A stretch of DNA of 64,000 bases from Cyanoderma ruficeps. Lineage: Eukaryota > Chordata > Aves > Passeriformes > Timaliidae. Position 1 is the first letter of the stretch, and each line of letters begins with the position of its first letter. Under the pieces are notes generated by a model, which was not told the origin of the DNA, made no database searches, and was given only the letters and a program-made list of their open reading frames with translations. The stretch lies in NCBI GenBank assembly GCA_008694505.1, contig VZDJ01007753.1, forward strand, positions 9,829,666 through 9,893,665, in the 5' to 3' direction. Made by a program: the position numbers and the translations under genes. Positions 48,663-60,419 of this stretch are shown here, in pieces.

Positions 48663-50759
48663 AGAAATAGCCACCTGTGGAGCCATAAGTGTTGGGAGGT
48701 GTGCTCCTGCAGTGTGCAACATTAACAAACTCTTACCTCTGAAAATATTTTCTTTCCTTTCTAGTGGTAACATGATTTTTAAGGACAAATCAGATTGGAT
48801 GCATAACTTCCACCATCTGCCCTTTGGTTTTAAAGTGTGTTCTTATAGTGCTTAAAACAATAAGGATGGTTGAATGGGTTAGACTTATCTATGAAGGCAT
48901 CTCAGAAACTTTAACCTCAAGATTCATGTTGTAAGCTTCACAAAAACAAGTATTAACCACATTTTCAGCCTGGAAAATCTGTTTGGTACTAGATTAAGAA
49001 AAAACAGAACTGTTAAAAATAAGTTCATGGTGAGTGGCTTTTCCACTTCCAAAATTATTACAGTGTCCACCTTACTTAAATTTCATCTGTTTGAATGCAG
49101 AGGCCACCCAGAGCCTTGGCAAATAAAATGACTCAAAAACAAGACATCCTATAATTTCATGTTGTTCTAGGGATTACTAGCTAGTTGCAGGACAAAATAA
49201 TGCCTTTGAGTGGAAGCATCTATAAATGATGAGAACCCTATCGATTTTTGTGTCTATGCTAGACAACATCAGTTTCATTTGTTATTTTAAAATGTTCCTT
49301 GATTGTTAGTGAATATTAGAACTTTATGATTAAATGTCAAAGAAGTCTTGATATATGTGTAGCACATTAACTTGAATTACCACATTAATTTTTTTAAATC
49401 ACCCTAAACATTTCAAAAAAACACTTTTTAGTCTGTGTAGCCTAGCGCCATAATCGGAGTACTTTGTCTTCATCCATTAGATGTCAACTGTTCCTCTATA
49501 TTCACTAAGGCCTGATAAATGTCACTCACCACTATCAGACTTGCTATGGGGAAAACCAAATGATGAATATGCCAAAATATGCGACAGTTCTTACCACATA
49601 AAGATTGTACTTGGTTTTGTTGTTTGGTTTTTGTTAGGAACTAACTAATGATGTTTATACACTCAGTATTAATTTCTCTATTTGCCATGTATAATAGCCC
49701 ATGGGAAAACAGCATGTAATAATGAAAATTGTGATAAAGTGTTTCATGCTATCTTTGGATGATTGTGGTTAATGAATCTTGCAGCTGAACACAGAAACTG
49801 GAGTCCTATCATTCAACCAGACTGTCTTCAAGAAAGATGAAAGACCTCTGTGCTTCAATCCTGGTACATGTAAACACTTGAGAACTTCCTAGGAAAACTG
49901 TTGGCTGAACACTGTTTCTGACAAAACAGTGCACAGTGAGACCAAAAATGGATATGCCACTACAGAAGCACTGACAATTGAAGGAAGAAACAGTCTTGAA
50001 CTCTCTAGAAATCAGATAATTCCTGTATGAATGTTCAATTTTAATTTCATATTTAGTGGATGAGTAACTAATGATAATATGAAACTTTGGCTCAGATCAT
50101 TTTTCTTTTAAGAGGAAAGAACCCAACCATTTCATGTTTTTCCTCTCATCTATCAAGGATCTGGTTGACCTCTGTATCTTAAAGAGTGATAATTTTCAGA
50201 AGCCCCATGCTTTCTAGCTGAAAATAACTGTTCAAAGAGGAGAGTCATTGTGTGCTCACTGACACACAGTGAAGCACACAAGGGTTTGTGAAGTCAAATA
50301 AATACTGGGTCTGTATTTATGAACTGAAAAATAGGCAGAACTAGTTATGAAAGTTATACTTTACTGAAATGTAATGCAGCACTAACATTGAGAGATAGGA
50401 CTTTTTAGCTTGTCTCCAACTATTACTTCCCTGGAAACTCTGTTGGTCAGAGTTCACAGGGAAAATAAATGTTCCCAAAATATGCCACCAAATACGTCTC
50501 TTACCAAACCCTGAGGCTGCAAGGAAAGGGCCACAAGTGGTGTATGTTTGTATACACATGCTATATGTGAGCACCTAGGACATTCCTATCAGTTGGCTTG
50601 TTTTAGAGCCTTCTACATCTGTTGGATCTGGAAACTGATCATTTTACTCCCTGAAGCTTATACATATCACAAAAGAGCACACACATAGGAACCTCCCTTC
50701 CTGTACACTCTGCTGAGAAAACTAAACCAGGATGAAGTAAATGAACTTTTGGCTGACAT

Positions 50760-51448
50760 GGTGGGTCTCGGGTTTGTCTCTGTCCTTGCCGAGATTCAAG
50801 GATGTTAAAAGTCCCCGGCCCTCTAAAAGCCCTTGAGCCGCGTCGCTCAAAGAAACGGAGTCCTTCAAGGTCTTGTTTTCCATTCTCGTGTGCTGTTTAT
50901 TATTTGGTATCTCACAATTTGCTCCGCACCCAGCCGAGGTCTGGACAGCGGCTGGGACATGACGCGACCGCCCACTGATGGGGCGTTGCTTGGTTCTTAT
51001 ACAGATAATTATGTGTCCACTATTTACTATTTTGTACCAATGTGTGATATCTATACTAAAAGGGTCATTTCTACCCTAATCCAATAGCCTAGAACTACTT
51101 TGTGTGATCACCACCCCAGAAGATGGAGGACGAAGAAGAAGGAGAAGGATCTAGGGCAACACCCAAAATCCTCCATCTTGTCCCCCATTCACTTCTATTC
51201 TAAGAATTCCTAAACTACAAAATTTCTCACCCCGTGCTGTACTATACTACTTTCACACTTCTGAGGTTTCTAATTCTTCTCTCAGTGTTGGAAGCTTCTC
51301 CCATGGACTAAAATCAAACTTGGTGTCTTTCTGGGCTCTGTGCCAAGGTCTCCAATCTCCCTGGAACGGCTCCACACCCCCCTGTCCAGGGTCCGAACTC
51401 CCTTTCTCAGGTCCCAGGTCATCTAAAGGGATGCCCTGGACTCCAACA
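50760..51448 (-). mobile_element. Solo LTR of a passerine-type ERV
   Basis: About 690 bases on - with a complete LTR layout. Read leftwards it begins 'tgttggagtccagggc' at 51448, has a TATA-type box (TATAAG, 51001-50996), an AATAAA signal at 50901-50896 about 95 bases further on, and a U5 that ends near 50760 ('cccgagacccacca'). Words such as 'tgagccgcgtcgctcaaag' and 'gcttctcccatggac' are ones I associate with passerine LTRs. It is far richer in CpG than its surroundings, which fits a young insertion not yet depleted of CpG. No internal retroviral genes or second LTR are nearby, so it is solo. 'ggtggg' occurs at both edges but does not fit TG/CA borders exactly, so I do not call it a target-site duplication. 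Confidence 0.82.
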
Positions 51449-52759
51449 GGTGGGGAAAAGGGAGCATTGGTGGGTATAGATGGAAAAGATGGTCCTAGAA
51501 GTGAGCAAAATTTATGGACACAGTTGACTTTGAGGAGTATTAAACTTCAAAATTTTAAATGAAGCATTTGACTAGTCCTTAGTCTAACAGCACAGTCCAA
51601 CCTATCTGCAATAATTCTACCTTATCCACAAGGCCAGCATTCAGTGTGTACCTAAACTGAATGTAACCCTATGACTTTCTACAACAAAGCCAGCTGTTAT
51701 TAAATATATCATAAGAACAATTGCTGGTAAGCATATATTAGGAAAAAAGATGATATATGTATTTCTATTAAGTGTTCTACAGACTAAACATTTTCATAAG
51801 TCAGTGAAATCATTCAAATAAAAATTCTGTATAACAAGTTTATCAGCATCTGACTAAATTCTTGTATTATTTCCATTGTTGGTTTTCTCTCAGTAGTGTT
51901 AAGAGTAAACACTGGAATAACCATGGAGGTGAGGTCCTACTAAAAACTGAGTTTGCTGCATTCCCAGAATTATCACTCAGATGCAACAAGTAACGCAAAA
52001 TTTGAGATTAGAATTTTCTGTACAGAGAAAATTTGACATTGACATGGTTCTCCAATCCATATATCTAGAAAATATATTACATTTCAGAGTTAGATTAAAT
52101 CAATCTATAATTCATAAGACCACTCAGTTAACAAATATCTCTTCATATACACTTAAGGTTCACTCCTCTTTTTAGGATTATACTATCAAATAATATCAAT
52201 CATACATGATCAAGAATAAAGATTCATGAATGTTTAATAATTAGAACAAAAATGTTGCTTTTGAATAAATACAGAGAGAAGGTTTTTTTCACTCAAAGTC
52301 CAAAGGTGTTTTAGGTTACTCATATTTGAATGATATTCCCCTCCAAAATCACAATTTCACATTCTATACCAGAATCTGACTAAAACTTCTTCCGTGACTT
52401 CTACATGGCATAAAAATTTGATAAAACTTAAAAATGGAGTATAAAAATTAAAAGATTTTCCCATTTTTATATAAAAGGCATGTCTCCTGTAACTTAAAAC
52501 TTCTGGTTGCTGGTGTCTACAACCCAATAATTCAGTGTAATTAAAAAAAAAATAGCCTTTCCATGTGTCTCTGACTGCAGTTCTGAGTGGATTTTTCATA
52601 TAATTTTGCTCTTTAAGACTTAGTGCAAGAACTTGTCTCCCTTCAGCAGTCTCAACTAATCTTGAGGAATAAGGGCCTTATACCATATTTGGCTTAAAAT
52701 AATATATATTAGAAAAAAATCCTCAAAATATGTAAGGTACTTATTTGCTCTTCCTTTGT
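51449..52759. other. Unique DNA, nothing recognised
   Basis: AT-rich, with frames up to 80 codons. The frame at 51320-51562 (+) is mostly LTR sequence read antisense and is not a gene. Confidence 0.5.
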
Positions 52760-53125
52760 CCCTGTATAAAATTTCCCTTAACTCTGTAAGTGCTGCTGTA
52801 GTCTTCTAAATGTTGGTGTAGTCATATTAGCATAATCCCAAAGGTATACAGGAATAAAATAACACAAGGCCCATCTGTTGCTCAAGATATTTCTAATTGG
52901 AGAAAAATTTTGGTGTTTGGCTTTACCTACATCACTATTAAGTCATTCCAGTCATCCTTTTTAATTTCAGGAGGAATTTTACTCCTTATTTTTCTCATTT
53001 ATGTTGGTACCACAGTGTATTTGGACCCCGTGTGCTAGGAAATAAAGCTTTCCTTTCTCCAAAAGGTGATTGGTCTGATTCTGATCTAATTTGAGAGATG
53101 TGAAACCAGTACAATCCTAACAAAC
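52760..53125 (+). mobile_element. Candidate old ERVL-like LTR with primer site
   Basis: On +, a TATAAAA box lies near 52765-52771, an AATAAA signal at 53041-53046 ('ggaaataaagctttcctttc'), and then a U5-like segment ending 'caatcctaaca'. Next comes 'aactggtatcagaa', which resembles the TGGTRTCAGAA primer-binding site complementary to tRNA-Leu used by ERVL elements. The order TATA, poly(A), LTR end, PBS is right. However, the distance between the first two is long and the left edge is unknown. No ERVL internal frame is recognisable after 53125. Confidence 0.35.
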
Positions 53126-55129
53126 TGGTATCAGAATTAGGCCTGAAAGGAAAAAAATAAAATCAGCATTTAAACTTAATTGCATGAAATAGGTTCCCTA
53201 AGGTGATTAATTTCAATTCATATTTTTATATTCACAGAGTTGAACTGTTTCTGTTGAACCTGGTCACACTAACAGCAAGGATAAATGGTGCTGACTAGAG
53301 ACAAAAAACAGCAACAGTCAAACTATAGTTATCCAAGCTTCAAGAAGATTTCAGCATGGTTTAGTGAAAGATGGAAAATTGTAAGATAAAGATCTAAATG
53401 GCATTCAGGTAAGCCATTTCATCTTTTTATGCTTTGAAATGCTTTTGAACTATTTGAAAGAGAATCCACTGTCAGTGTAAATTCCTTTTGACTAGGATGC
53501 TGCAAAACCAGAAGGTCAGGAGGTTTTTAAATTATTCTCACTATAAATCAGGATTAGTCTTTATTGTACTAAATGAAGTGAACATTCCAACATTCTTATC
53601 AGATTTGAATAAGGCAGATGTTGATGGGATTGAGGGCTTAAAAACCTTTAAGTGAATTACTTTTCAAGGATAGCCAGTTTATTTCATCAGTTTGCTGGAC
53701 ACTAACCTTGGACTCTAAATTTAAGCTGCTTATGCACTTTTACAGACACATCAGCATTAGATCATTTCTGCTTTGTCTCTGAAGGTTAACAGATTAATTA
53801 CAGTCTACATATTCAAGTGGGTATCAAGCTACAACCTTATCAGTCTTCTGATGAGTCAGAAATAGAAGGCAGAAGGTGAAGGTCCACTGCCTGCCTGCCA
53901 GACTCTGGAATGCAGCACAGCAGTCCTGCCCTTTGCAGGCTGAACTGAAAAGAGCTGCCAGCACATCAGACAACGAGCTTCATGCTAGCAAAGTAGGCTA
54001 TTTAACACCAAAGGTGATCCACTACACTCTCTAACTAGAACTGTACATTCCTCAGTGGAAAGATTTTGTTCTCCCTGTACTACCCCAGATAATATGCAGA
54101 AAGCCAACTTGGTAGTTTTCTGGATAGCTGGAATTTTCTCTGAGTGTTTTACAGCCATATCTATATAGCACAAATACAGATACAGAAAGTTACCTAGGCT
54201 AGTAAATCCTTCTGACCTTATATCAGCTTATTTTAAAGCTTGGTTTCTTTATCAAAACTTCCGTACCTACAGCAACAAAAAGGAAATTGGTTTTCTGATT
54301 AAGAATTTTTTCTGTTTCATTCTTTTCAAAGTGTTTTACCTGCATACTTTTTGATATCTTGGCAGTAATACAGTTGACATGATGCACTACTCATATGAGA
54401 ATGATACTTTTCTTGCTATACCACACTTCCAGTCCTCTGGGTCTCCTATTTCAGCTCACACTTCATCAGGTCCTACAGCTGTTTGATTTCTTTGTTTTGT
54501 ATTTGACTTCTGTACTTGAGAAGAGTGCTAGGTTGGTAACCCAGGAGAATTGAGTCCTTTGTTCACCTACAGAGAAATTTGTTTCAAGCTCAGTTGAAGA
54601 CATAACCTGAGAGATTGCAAGGTGGTATTAACTCCTGCCCACCATTTATTAGAAAGTAGGACTATCCAGGATAAGAATACTGCAGGCTTTGTGCGGCCTG
54701 CAAAGAAGTCACACAGAATAGCACTTTCTAAAATTCACCATAACTTTTAGAGATAGATAGGATCCCCCCTTCCTTACCTTCTGTCCTTCAGAAAGAGATG
54801 AAAAGGGGAAATGGATGGCTGCATTCGGAATCTGCCCTTGTACAAACTGACTGGGTTTATGGAGCTTGTTATGTTTGAACTGTCCTCCTTGACTTCTTGT
54901 CGTTGTGAGAAGTTTAAACAGTATTCCTCGTTCATCAGGAACTTGGTTCAGTTCACAGAAGTTCACCCACTCCAGTCCCCAAGAAAAGAAAGATACAGAA
55001 CAAAAAACATTTCCTGAAGTGTTGCTGAAAATTAGCCAGCAAAATATGAATCTGCTTCATCTAACACCCCCAATGGCAAATTTACTTATTTTGCTGGTCC
55101 ATACTTCATAAAGCTGGTTTCACCTTTAG
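53126..55129. other. Unique DNA, nothing recognised
   Basis: Frames up to 85 codons occur on both strands at 54709-55111 but overlap each other and show no domain. If the ERVL-like LTR is real, the first part could be decayed internal sequence, but I see no trace of it. A donor-like 'cattcag/gtaagcc' lies at about 53409 without a clear acceptor. Confidence 0.5.
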
Positions 55130-55257
55130 AACCAAAGAATGGTGAGGATGGAAAGGGACTTTCAAGATTATCTTGTTCTAACCCCCCTGCCAGGAGTAGG
55201 AACGCCTTTCCTTAGACCAGGTTGCTCAAATACCCATTCAACCTGGCCTTGAACACT
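55130..55257 (-). mobile_element. CR1 3' end fragment (abutting pair, 1 of 2)
   Basis: On -, the CR1 tail and adjoining 3' UTR: 'accaaagaatggtgaggatg', 'gaaagggactttcaagatta', 'gttctaacccccctgccagg', 'ttagaccaggttgctcaaat' and 'caacctggccttgaacact'. It stops abruptly at 55257, where a second CR1 tail begins with no spacer. Confidence 0.9.
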
Positions 55258-55382
55258 TCATAGAATCAGCAAGTTGGAAACAACATCCAAGATCATCAAG
55301 TCCAATTTTTTAACACCACCATGCCCACTATATTGTGAAATGCCATGTCCTGTTTTTGAAACTCTTCTAGGGATGGAGTAGA
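55258..55382 (-). mobile_element. CR1 3' end fragment (abutting pair, 2 of 2)
   Basis: A second CR1 tail, also on -: 'tcatagaatcagcaagttgg', 'caagatcatcaagtccaatt', 'aacaccaccatgcccacta', then 'tgtttttgaaactcttctag' and 'ggatggagtag'. It is another subfamily from its neighbour. In the direction of CR1 transcription this element comes first and the 55130-55257 piece follows directly after its tail. Confidence 0.88.
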
Positions 55383-56763
55383 CAGACCTGAGAAGAGTTC
55401 CAATCTTATCACAATTGCTCTGTGCTGACTTTAATGCTTTGGGCTGTACACAATCAGTTTAATGTCTCCTGAAATGACAGTCATTCTGAAAAGTAAAATG
55501 TCTGGTTCCCTGTAAAGCTGTTTCAAAACTACTACTCAACTTTAATAATTTATAAGGCAAATTATATATATGTCACATTTCACCACTGATTTTTAAACCT
55601 TGGATTTAATCCTTGATTGGATTTTCATGGTTATGATTAGACAGTTCCCCATTTTACACCTTTCTCCTATCAACCTCATAACCTATAGTTTTTTAATGTT
55701 GCAGTTGTTTCCATGTACAATATGTTACCAACTTTTAAAATAGAGAAAGCATTCCATGCATTAAGGCTCCAAATCCTTGCTTCAAAGATTGACTAAATCT
55801 CAGTATTTTCAACACCATCAATATAGCACCATGACTTGTTCTCCAGTTCTTAAGCATTGAGCATAATTATCAGCCCCAGGAATTTAATATCTTCAGTACC
55901 ACAGACCAAGGTTAGAATTCAGGAAAAAAATTGAATATAGTAAAAAAATCTGTTCAACATCATAATCAGTTTATTTTTCCAAATAGAAATAGCTTCATAG
56001 CTTAACCGCAGCTTTGGAAAAGTTACCCAGAAAATTGCATGTCAAGATGATAAATCTGTCAATTTTTAAAGCTGCTTATTGTTGTGGGCATGACACCAAG
56101 AGTAAAATAAGGAAAACTTCATCCTGTATACAAGAAACATATCCCACCTGACCTTCAATTACTTTTTTGTGTGGCTGGCTGCATGCATTCATTTTATTCT
56201 TCTGACCATAATGTAAGAGAAAGGAAAATAATACATGCACAATTTCCTGCATGAAAAGTTGTTTGTCTATGTAATAGGCAAGACAACACAACCTGCAGAG
56301 CCAGCGCTCAGTGTATAAATAATATTCTAACTGTCAAGCCCTTGCTGTCCGTGTAAAAGCACAGAGGACTTAATCTCAGTCATTGGATAAATACAGTTGT
56401 GATTAGGGCAACAGGTTTCCCTGCTACTGAAAAAGAGCTGCTGCCTTTAAAGGTACTGTTAGATTACCTGCAGCTGCAAACTAGACTGACAATGCCTCAC
56501 AAGGAAAGGAGATTGGGTTCTGGTGCATTGTTTCAAGTTCCAGTTCCAGGTAGCCAATTCTAGAACTGCAGATACCAAACAGCAGGTTTAGAAGGAGTTT
56601 GACAGTCATATTTTCCTTCTATTTTTACCTGACGAGAAAGGTCCAGTTAGAAAGAATGAATTTTAGTGTACCAAAGGCTGATTTGTTCTATAGTATTTAC
56701 TGGCTCAAAGATATTAAAAAATAATTCCATCTCAGAGAGGAAATCTCCTTATTTACATTAAGA

Positions 56764-56787
56764 CTAGTGACAACTAGTGACAACTAG
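56764..56787. repeat. 10-bp tandem repeat
   Basis: The unit 'ctagtgacaa' occurs twice in succession, followed by a partial third unit ('ctag'). Confidence 0.75.
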
Positions 56788-56949
56788 TTTGGAACTTCTT
56801 TCAGTAGGTGGAAACTCCCTTAATTATTACACCTATTTTTTTCAAAACATTGCAAATCCTCTTCCATACCTGTTCTAAACACATTATCCCTTTCTGATTC
56901 ATTCCTATTTCAAACATAATATTTGTACCTCCCCCCCACCCATTTGTTA

Positions 56950-57007
56950 CTTACTTGTTGCTAAATAGAGATCATGCCGCCCTTACTTGTTGCTAAATAG
57001 AGATCAT
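56950..57007. repeat. 26-bp direct repeat with 6-bp spacer
   Basis: A 26-base sequence starting 'cttacttgttgctaaatag' occurs at 56950-56975 and again at 56982-57007 with no mismatch, separated by 'gccgcc'. The period is 32. Perfect identity implies a recent duplication, gene conversion, or an assembly artefact. No mobile element is involved. Confidence 0.92.
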
Positions 57008-57341
57008 CCTGAAGTCATTGAACACTTAAAAAACTCAAGACCAAGTTGTGTAAACATGATGCATAAGAAATTCTTCTACAGAGAACAATTTCAAACATAT
57101 AAAGTGTTCAGTGAACATAAATCTAAATTTAAAAAATATTAAGCCAATAATAAGACAGCCATAATTTGTGAAGGACAGACAGATTATTGTCCCTTCAAAA
57201 TGTAGATAGTCGTTATCACTCCTCTTTTGCATTTGCACTAGAACCATCCTACCAGATTTTATGCATATAGTTAACTTGAGCTGTTTTAAGTAATATTTCC
57301 ACTGAATTACACAGAATTTGCAATCACTGAAGTCATTAGTG

Positions 57342-57394
57342 AAAAAAAACCCTAAAAAACCAACCAAACCAAAACCAAAACCAAAACCAANACC
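57342..57394. repeat. (CCAAAA)n minisatellite containing an N
   Basis: A8, CCCT, A6, then CCAACCAAACC and four CCAAAA-type units, with an ambiguous base at 57391. The N shows that the assembly could not settle this tract. Confidence 0.85.
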
Positions 57395-57510
57395 AGCCTC
57401 ACCCATCCCTGCTTTGAATGAACTCACAGTGCTTAGATGCTTTTATGTTTCGTTACAACTGGTAAAGTTTTCCCAAGCCACGAGAATCAGTCTCAATGGA
57501 AATTTCATTT

Positions 57511-57716
57511 TTCATAAAATCACGAAATAGTTGTGTTGAATATGAGATTTAAAGATCATCTGGTTCAACCCCTCTCCAATGAACAGAGACATCTTCAACT
57601 AGATCAGATTGTGTTGTCCAACCTGTCCTTGAATGTTTCCAGAGGTGGGATTTCTCCTGCCTCTTTGGACAACCTGTGACAGCGTTTCACCTCCCTTGTT
57701 GTAAAAAAGGTTTTCA
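57511..57716 (-). mobile_element. CR1 3' end fragment
   Basis: On -, a diverged tail 'tcataaaatcacgaaatagt' leads into clear CR1 3' UTR sequence: 'gatcatctggttcaacccct', 'gacatcttcaactagatcag', 'gtccaacctgtccttgaatg', 'tttccagaggtgggatttct' and 'gacaacctgtgacagcgttt'. The copy is 5'-truncated and about 200 bases long. Confidence 0.92.
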
Positions 57717-60345
57717 GTGGCCTCGCAAATTGTAATTTCCAAGGAATTAAAGGAAAACTTAAGGCATAAAATGGGAGCTTTTAAAAAGTTTAGGAATTAT
57801 TTTATCTGCTAAACACTAGTAAGATGCAAACCACCTTTGCAATTCTTTCTTTCTCAAATTCCTAACCTTCATGTGGCAAATTCTACAGAATGCTGATGTG
57901 GAAAGGAGATTGAAAAAAGATTTTATGACATCTTTAGCTATGAGTTATTTTCCAGGTAGAAACATGGAAGTGAATCTGGAACAAACTGAAGAGTTAAGAT
58001 TAAGCAGAATATTTTTTGCATAAAATAAATGGGATTTGCAGATCAGCATTAATTATAAGTCTTAATCAGGACTTCATTTTAGATTTCATGAAGGTAATGA
58101 GTATACCTTTCTTGCTACTAATTATATATTCTGATTATCCTCTTTCATTCTGTTTGTGGGTGGCAGGGAAGTATGCCCAGCTTCTCTTCCTTGAAATTTT
58201 ATTTCACATTATTTTAATGACTGACATATGTTAAAACTGTTTTAATTACATTTTTGTACTTAATCTTTCATAAAGAATGATTCAGGCATTTCTTAATTAT
58301 GAAGTGATAATTTTTTCTTTTCAGTATACTATCTCAGTTTTGGCTCTGGCTCAGATGTCACTGCACTACCACACACAATTCAAAGAACAATATTGGTCCT
58401 TTGATTCATTTCAACAGGCACAGAAACTTTATGTTCATATGCGGTTAATTTCAGAATTTTGAATATTTACAAATACTGATTAAAAAATAATCACTAAGTA
58501 CTTGTGGTGAAAATATCACAGAAACAATGTATTTTGAATTGTGCTATATTTTGAGTGAAATCATGTGTTTAGGAATCTTAGCTTTAAAATTTGGATCAAG
58601 TAGTGGGGATGCATACCAATTTCTCATGGTTGTTGTAATGGCACAGACAATTTTTTCAGATGGGAGATATAGTTCCAGAAGTCCCACTAAATCCACTACA
58701 AATGTTGCAGATGAGATACACTGAGCCTGTTACTTTAGTTAGGAAAAGGATATTTTAGATGATTTACAAAGATGCATACAGACTTCTGAAGAAGTTTGTG
58801 TCAATAACAACCTGGTAGGGAAATTATTGATGTTGGATCATTAATTTCATCTCCCCATAAATGCAGACATATTTTCAATGTTTTGTCTAGTGTTATTTTA
58901 GTGAATCGTTTGATGCAATATGCATCAATTACCTTGGTAGTATTTTACATTCCGCTATCAACATTAAGACATTATTTTCTTCCATTACGTATAGTTCTTC
59001 CTCACCATTATCTTTAGTTCAACACCAGTAGAACCCAAGCAGTTGATTTTTGTTCAGAATGTAGATCTTTAACAATTTGTAGATTCTGGTTTCAAAGCTC
59101 TCTGCGTCCTGACAAATCAAGGTACCTGCTCCTTACTTCCTCCTTCAGCCTCCTGTGACCCATGATTATTCTCATGGCTGCTGTAACATTCTGATTTCAG
59201 TTGACTCATCAGCTGCCCAGGTACAAAAATGACACTACTTCAGAGGCAGCAGAACAGGTACAGAGTAGTGAAATTCTCTGCCACAGGCATCAAGTCAAAT
59301 GTTGTTCTGGGAACATGTCTTTCCTTCAGAGATGTCTTTATCCCCAGGTGAGACCCAGGCCTTCCAGAGGCTTTTTCATAGCTCTCCACTTCCATCTGAA
59401 AAGACGTGGTGGTGTGCCAGATTATCCTTCTGACTTGTCAAGCTATATCACTAACCTCTACTTATCTCAAGAGGAGGCCTTGACATGGCAACCTTCATCT
59501 CCTTGCACAGGAGTCTGTGCAGACAGAAATCCACTTGCTCCTGAACTCCAAAGCAACCTTACCTTTCCATGCCCTCCATCCTAGCCCCACGTGTCACTCT
59601 GAATTTTCTGGAGAGTCTTTTCTTCACCATCCTTCCCAGAGCTTCATCTTCTTTCCCAATACAATCCCATAGTTCAGAGTTGGACAAAACCTTTCCTTTC
59701 AGGATTTCGCAGAACTGTAACTCTGATTCTAGGAGTACTCCTTGAACTCCCAGAATGAAGGGGAGCTATATATTGGAGAAGCTTAGAAGGGACAAATAGC
59801 CCTGCTACAGCCTTCAAACACATTTCTTCACAGCTTCATTTAGAGAAGTTAAAAACCTTTTTGTATGCTTTAATTTGATTCCTCCTGATGTGTGATCATC
59901 TACAACTGCTCTTTTCTAAATTTCTTCTCTGCGAATGTTTCTCAAGGTGTCCAAAACAAAAAAGAACATTCCAGATGCTGTCTAAGTACCTGTTCCATGG
60001 TGATTGCATTTTAAGTAGCATCCAAGAGACATCACCATTTCATAATGTGTTTTAGAAATCTGTGTATTGCTATCTGAATATGGCAAAGGAGGTAATGTGC
60101 AAAGGAAATCAAATCTACGAGTGAACATCAACTGTGTAAAGATGGGGTGGAATATTTTTAATTACTTGCTGAAATGAAGCACAGAAATATAGAACTGGCT
60201 TTGAGAAACGTCTGACTATTCCAATCTATAGAAACCTTTTCCTGTTTTGTTGCTATCAAGTGTCAGAATTTTAAGTCAACAGCATCAGCTACATACAGCT
60301 GCATACAACTTCATCTGAAAGGTGCAAGCAGACTCAAGTGGAATC
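57717..60345. other. Unique DNA, GC-richer patch, no gene confirmed
   Basis: The first part is AT-rich. A patch at about 59100-59760 is more GC-rich and holds a 127-codon frame on + (59201-59584) with no recognisable domain. An acceptor-like site ending at 58340 ('ttttttcttttcag') opens a 45-codon frame that stops at about 58462; it is noted under findings. No repeat family is recognised. Confidence 0.45.
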
Positions 60346-60419
60346 TACAGAATCATAGATTAGATTGGGTTGGAAAGTCACCTGATCCACCCCTCTGCAG
60401 TGAGCAGGATGTGATCTCA
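60346..60419 (-). mobile_element. CR1 3' tail fragment
   Basis: About 75 bases on -: 'tacagaatcatagattagat', 'tgggttggaaagtcacctga' and 'tccacccctctgcagtgagc'. It is the CR1 end only. Confidence 0.85.

Larger units (their letters stand above)
46069..50759. other. Unique AT-rich DNA, no gene seen
   Basis: Frames reach 77 codons only. There are two perfect palindromes, listed separately, and a T/G-rich patch at about 46753-46812. No CR1 or LTR is recognised before 50760. Confidence 0.55.
55383..57510. other. Unique DNA, no gene seen
   Basis: Frames up to 130 codons (-, 57035-57427), but that one is driven by the low-complexity (CCAAAA)n tract read in antisense and has no domain. Tandem repeats are listed separately. 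The sequence near 56310-56480 is of mixed composition and could be conserved non-coding DNA, which cannot be judged here. Confidence 0.5.

Noticed and set aside
50833..51562. 84- and 80-codon frames on the + strand
   Set aside because: Antisense readings of the - strand LTR.
57035..57427. 130-codon frame on the - strand
   Set aside because: Its N-terminal part is the antisense of the (CCAAAA)n tract (FGFGFGLVGFLGF) and contains the N. It is a low-complexity artefact.
59201..59584. 127-codon frame on the + strand
   Set aside because: It lies in a GC-richer patch with fewer stops. No domain, no signal peptide, no splice support.
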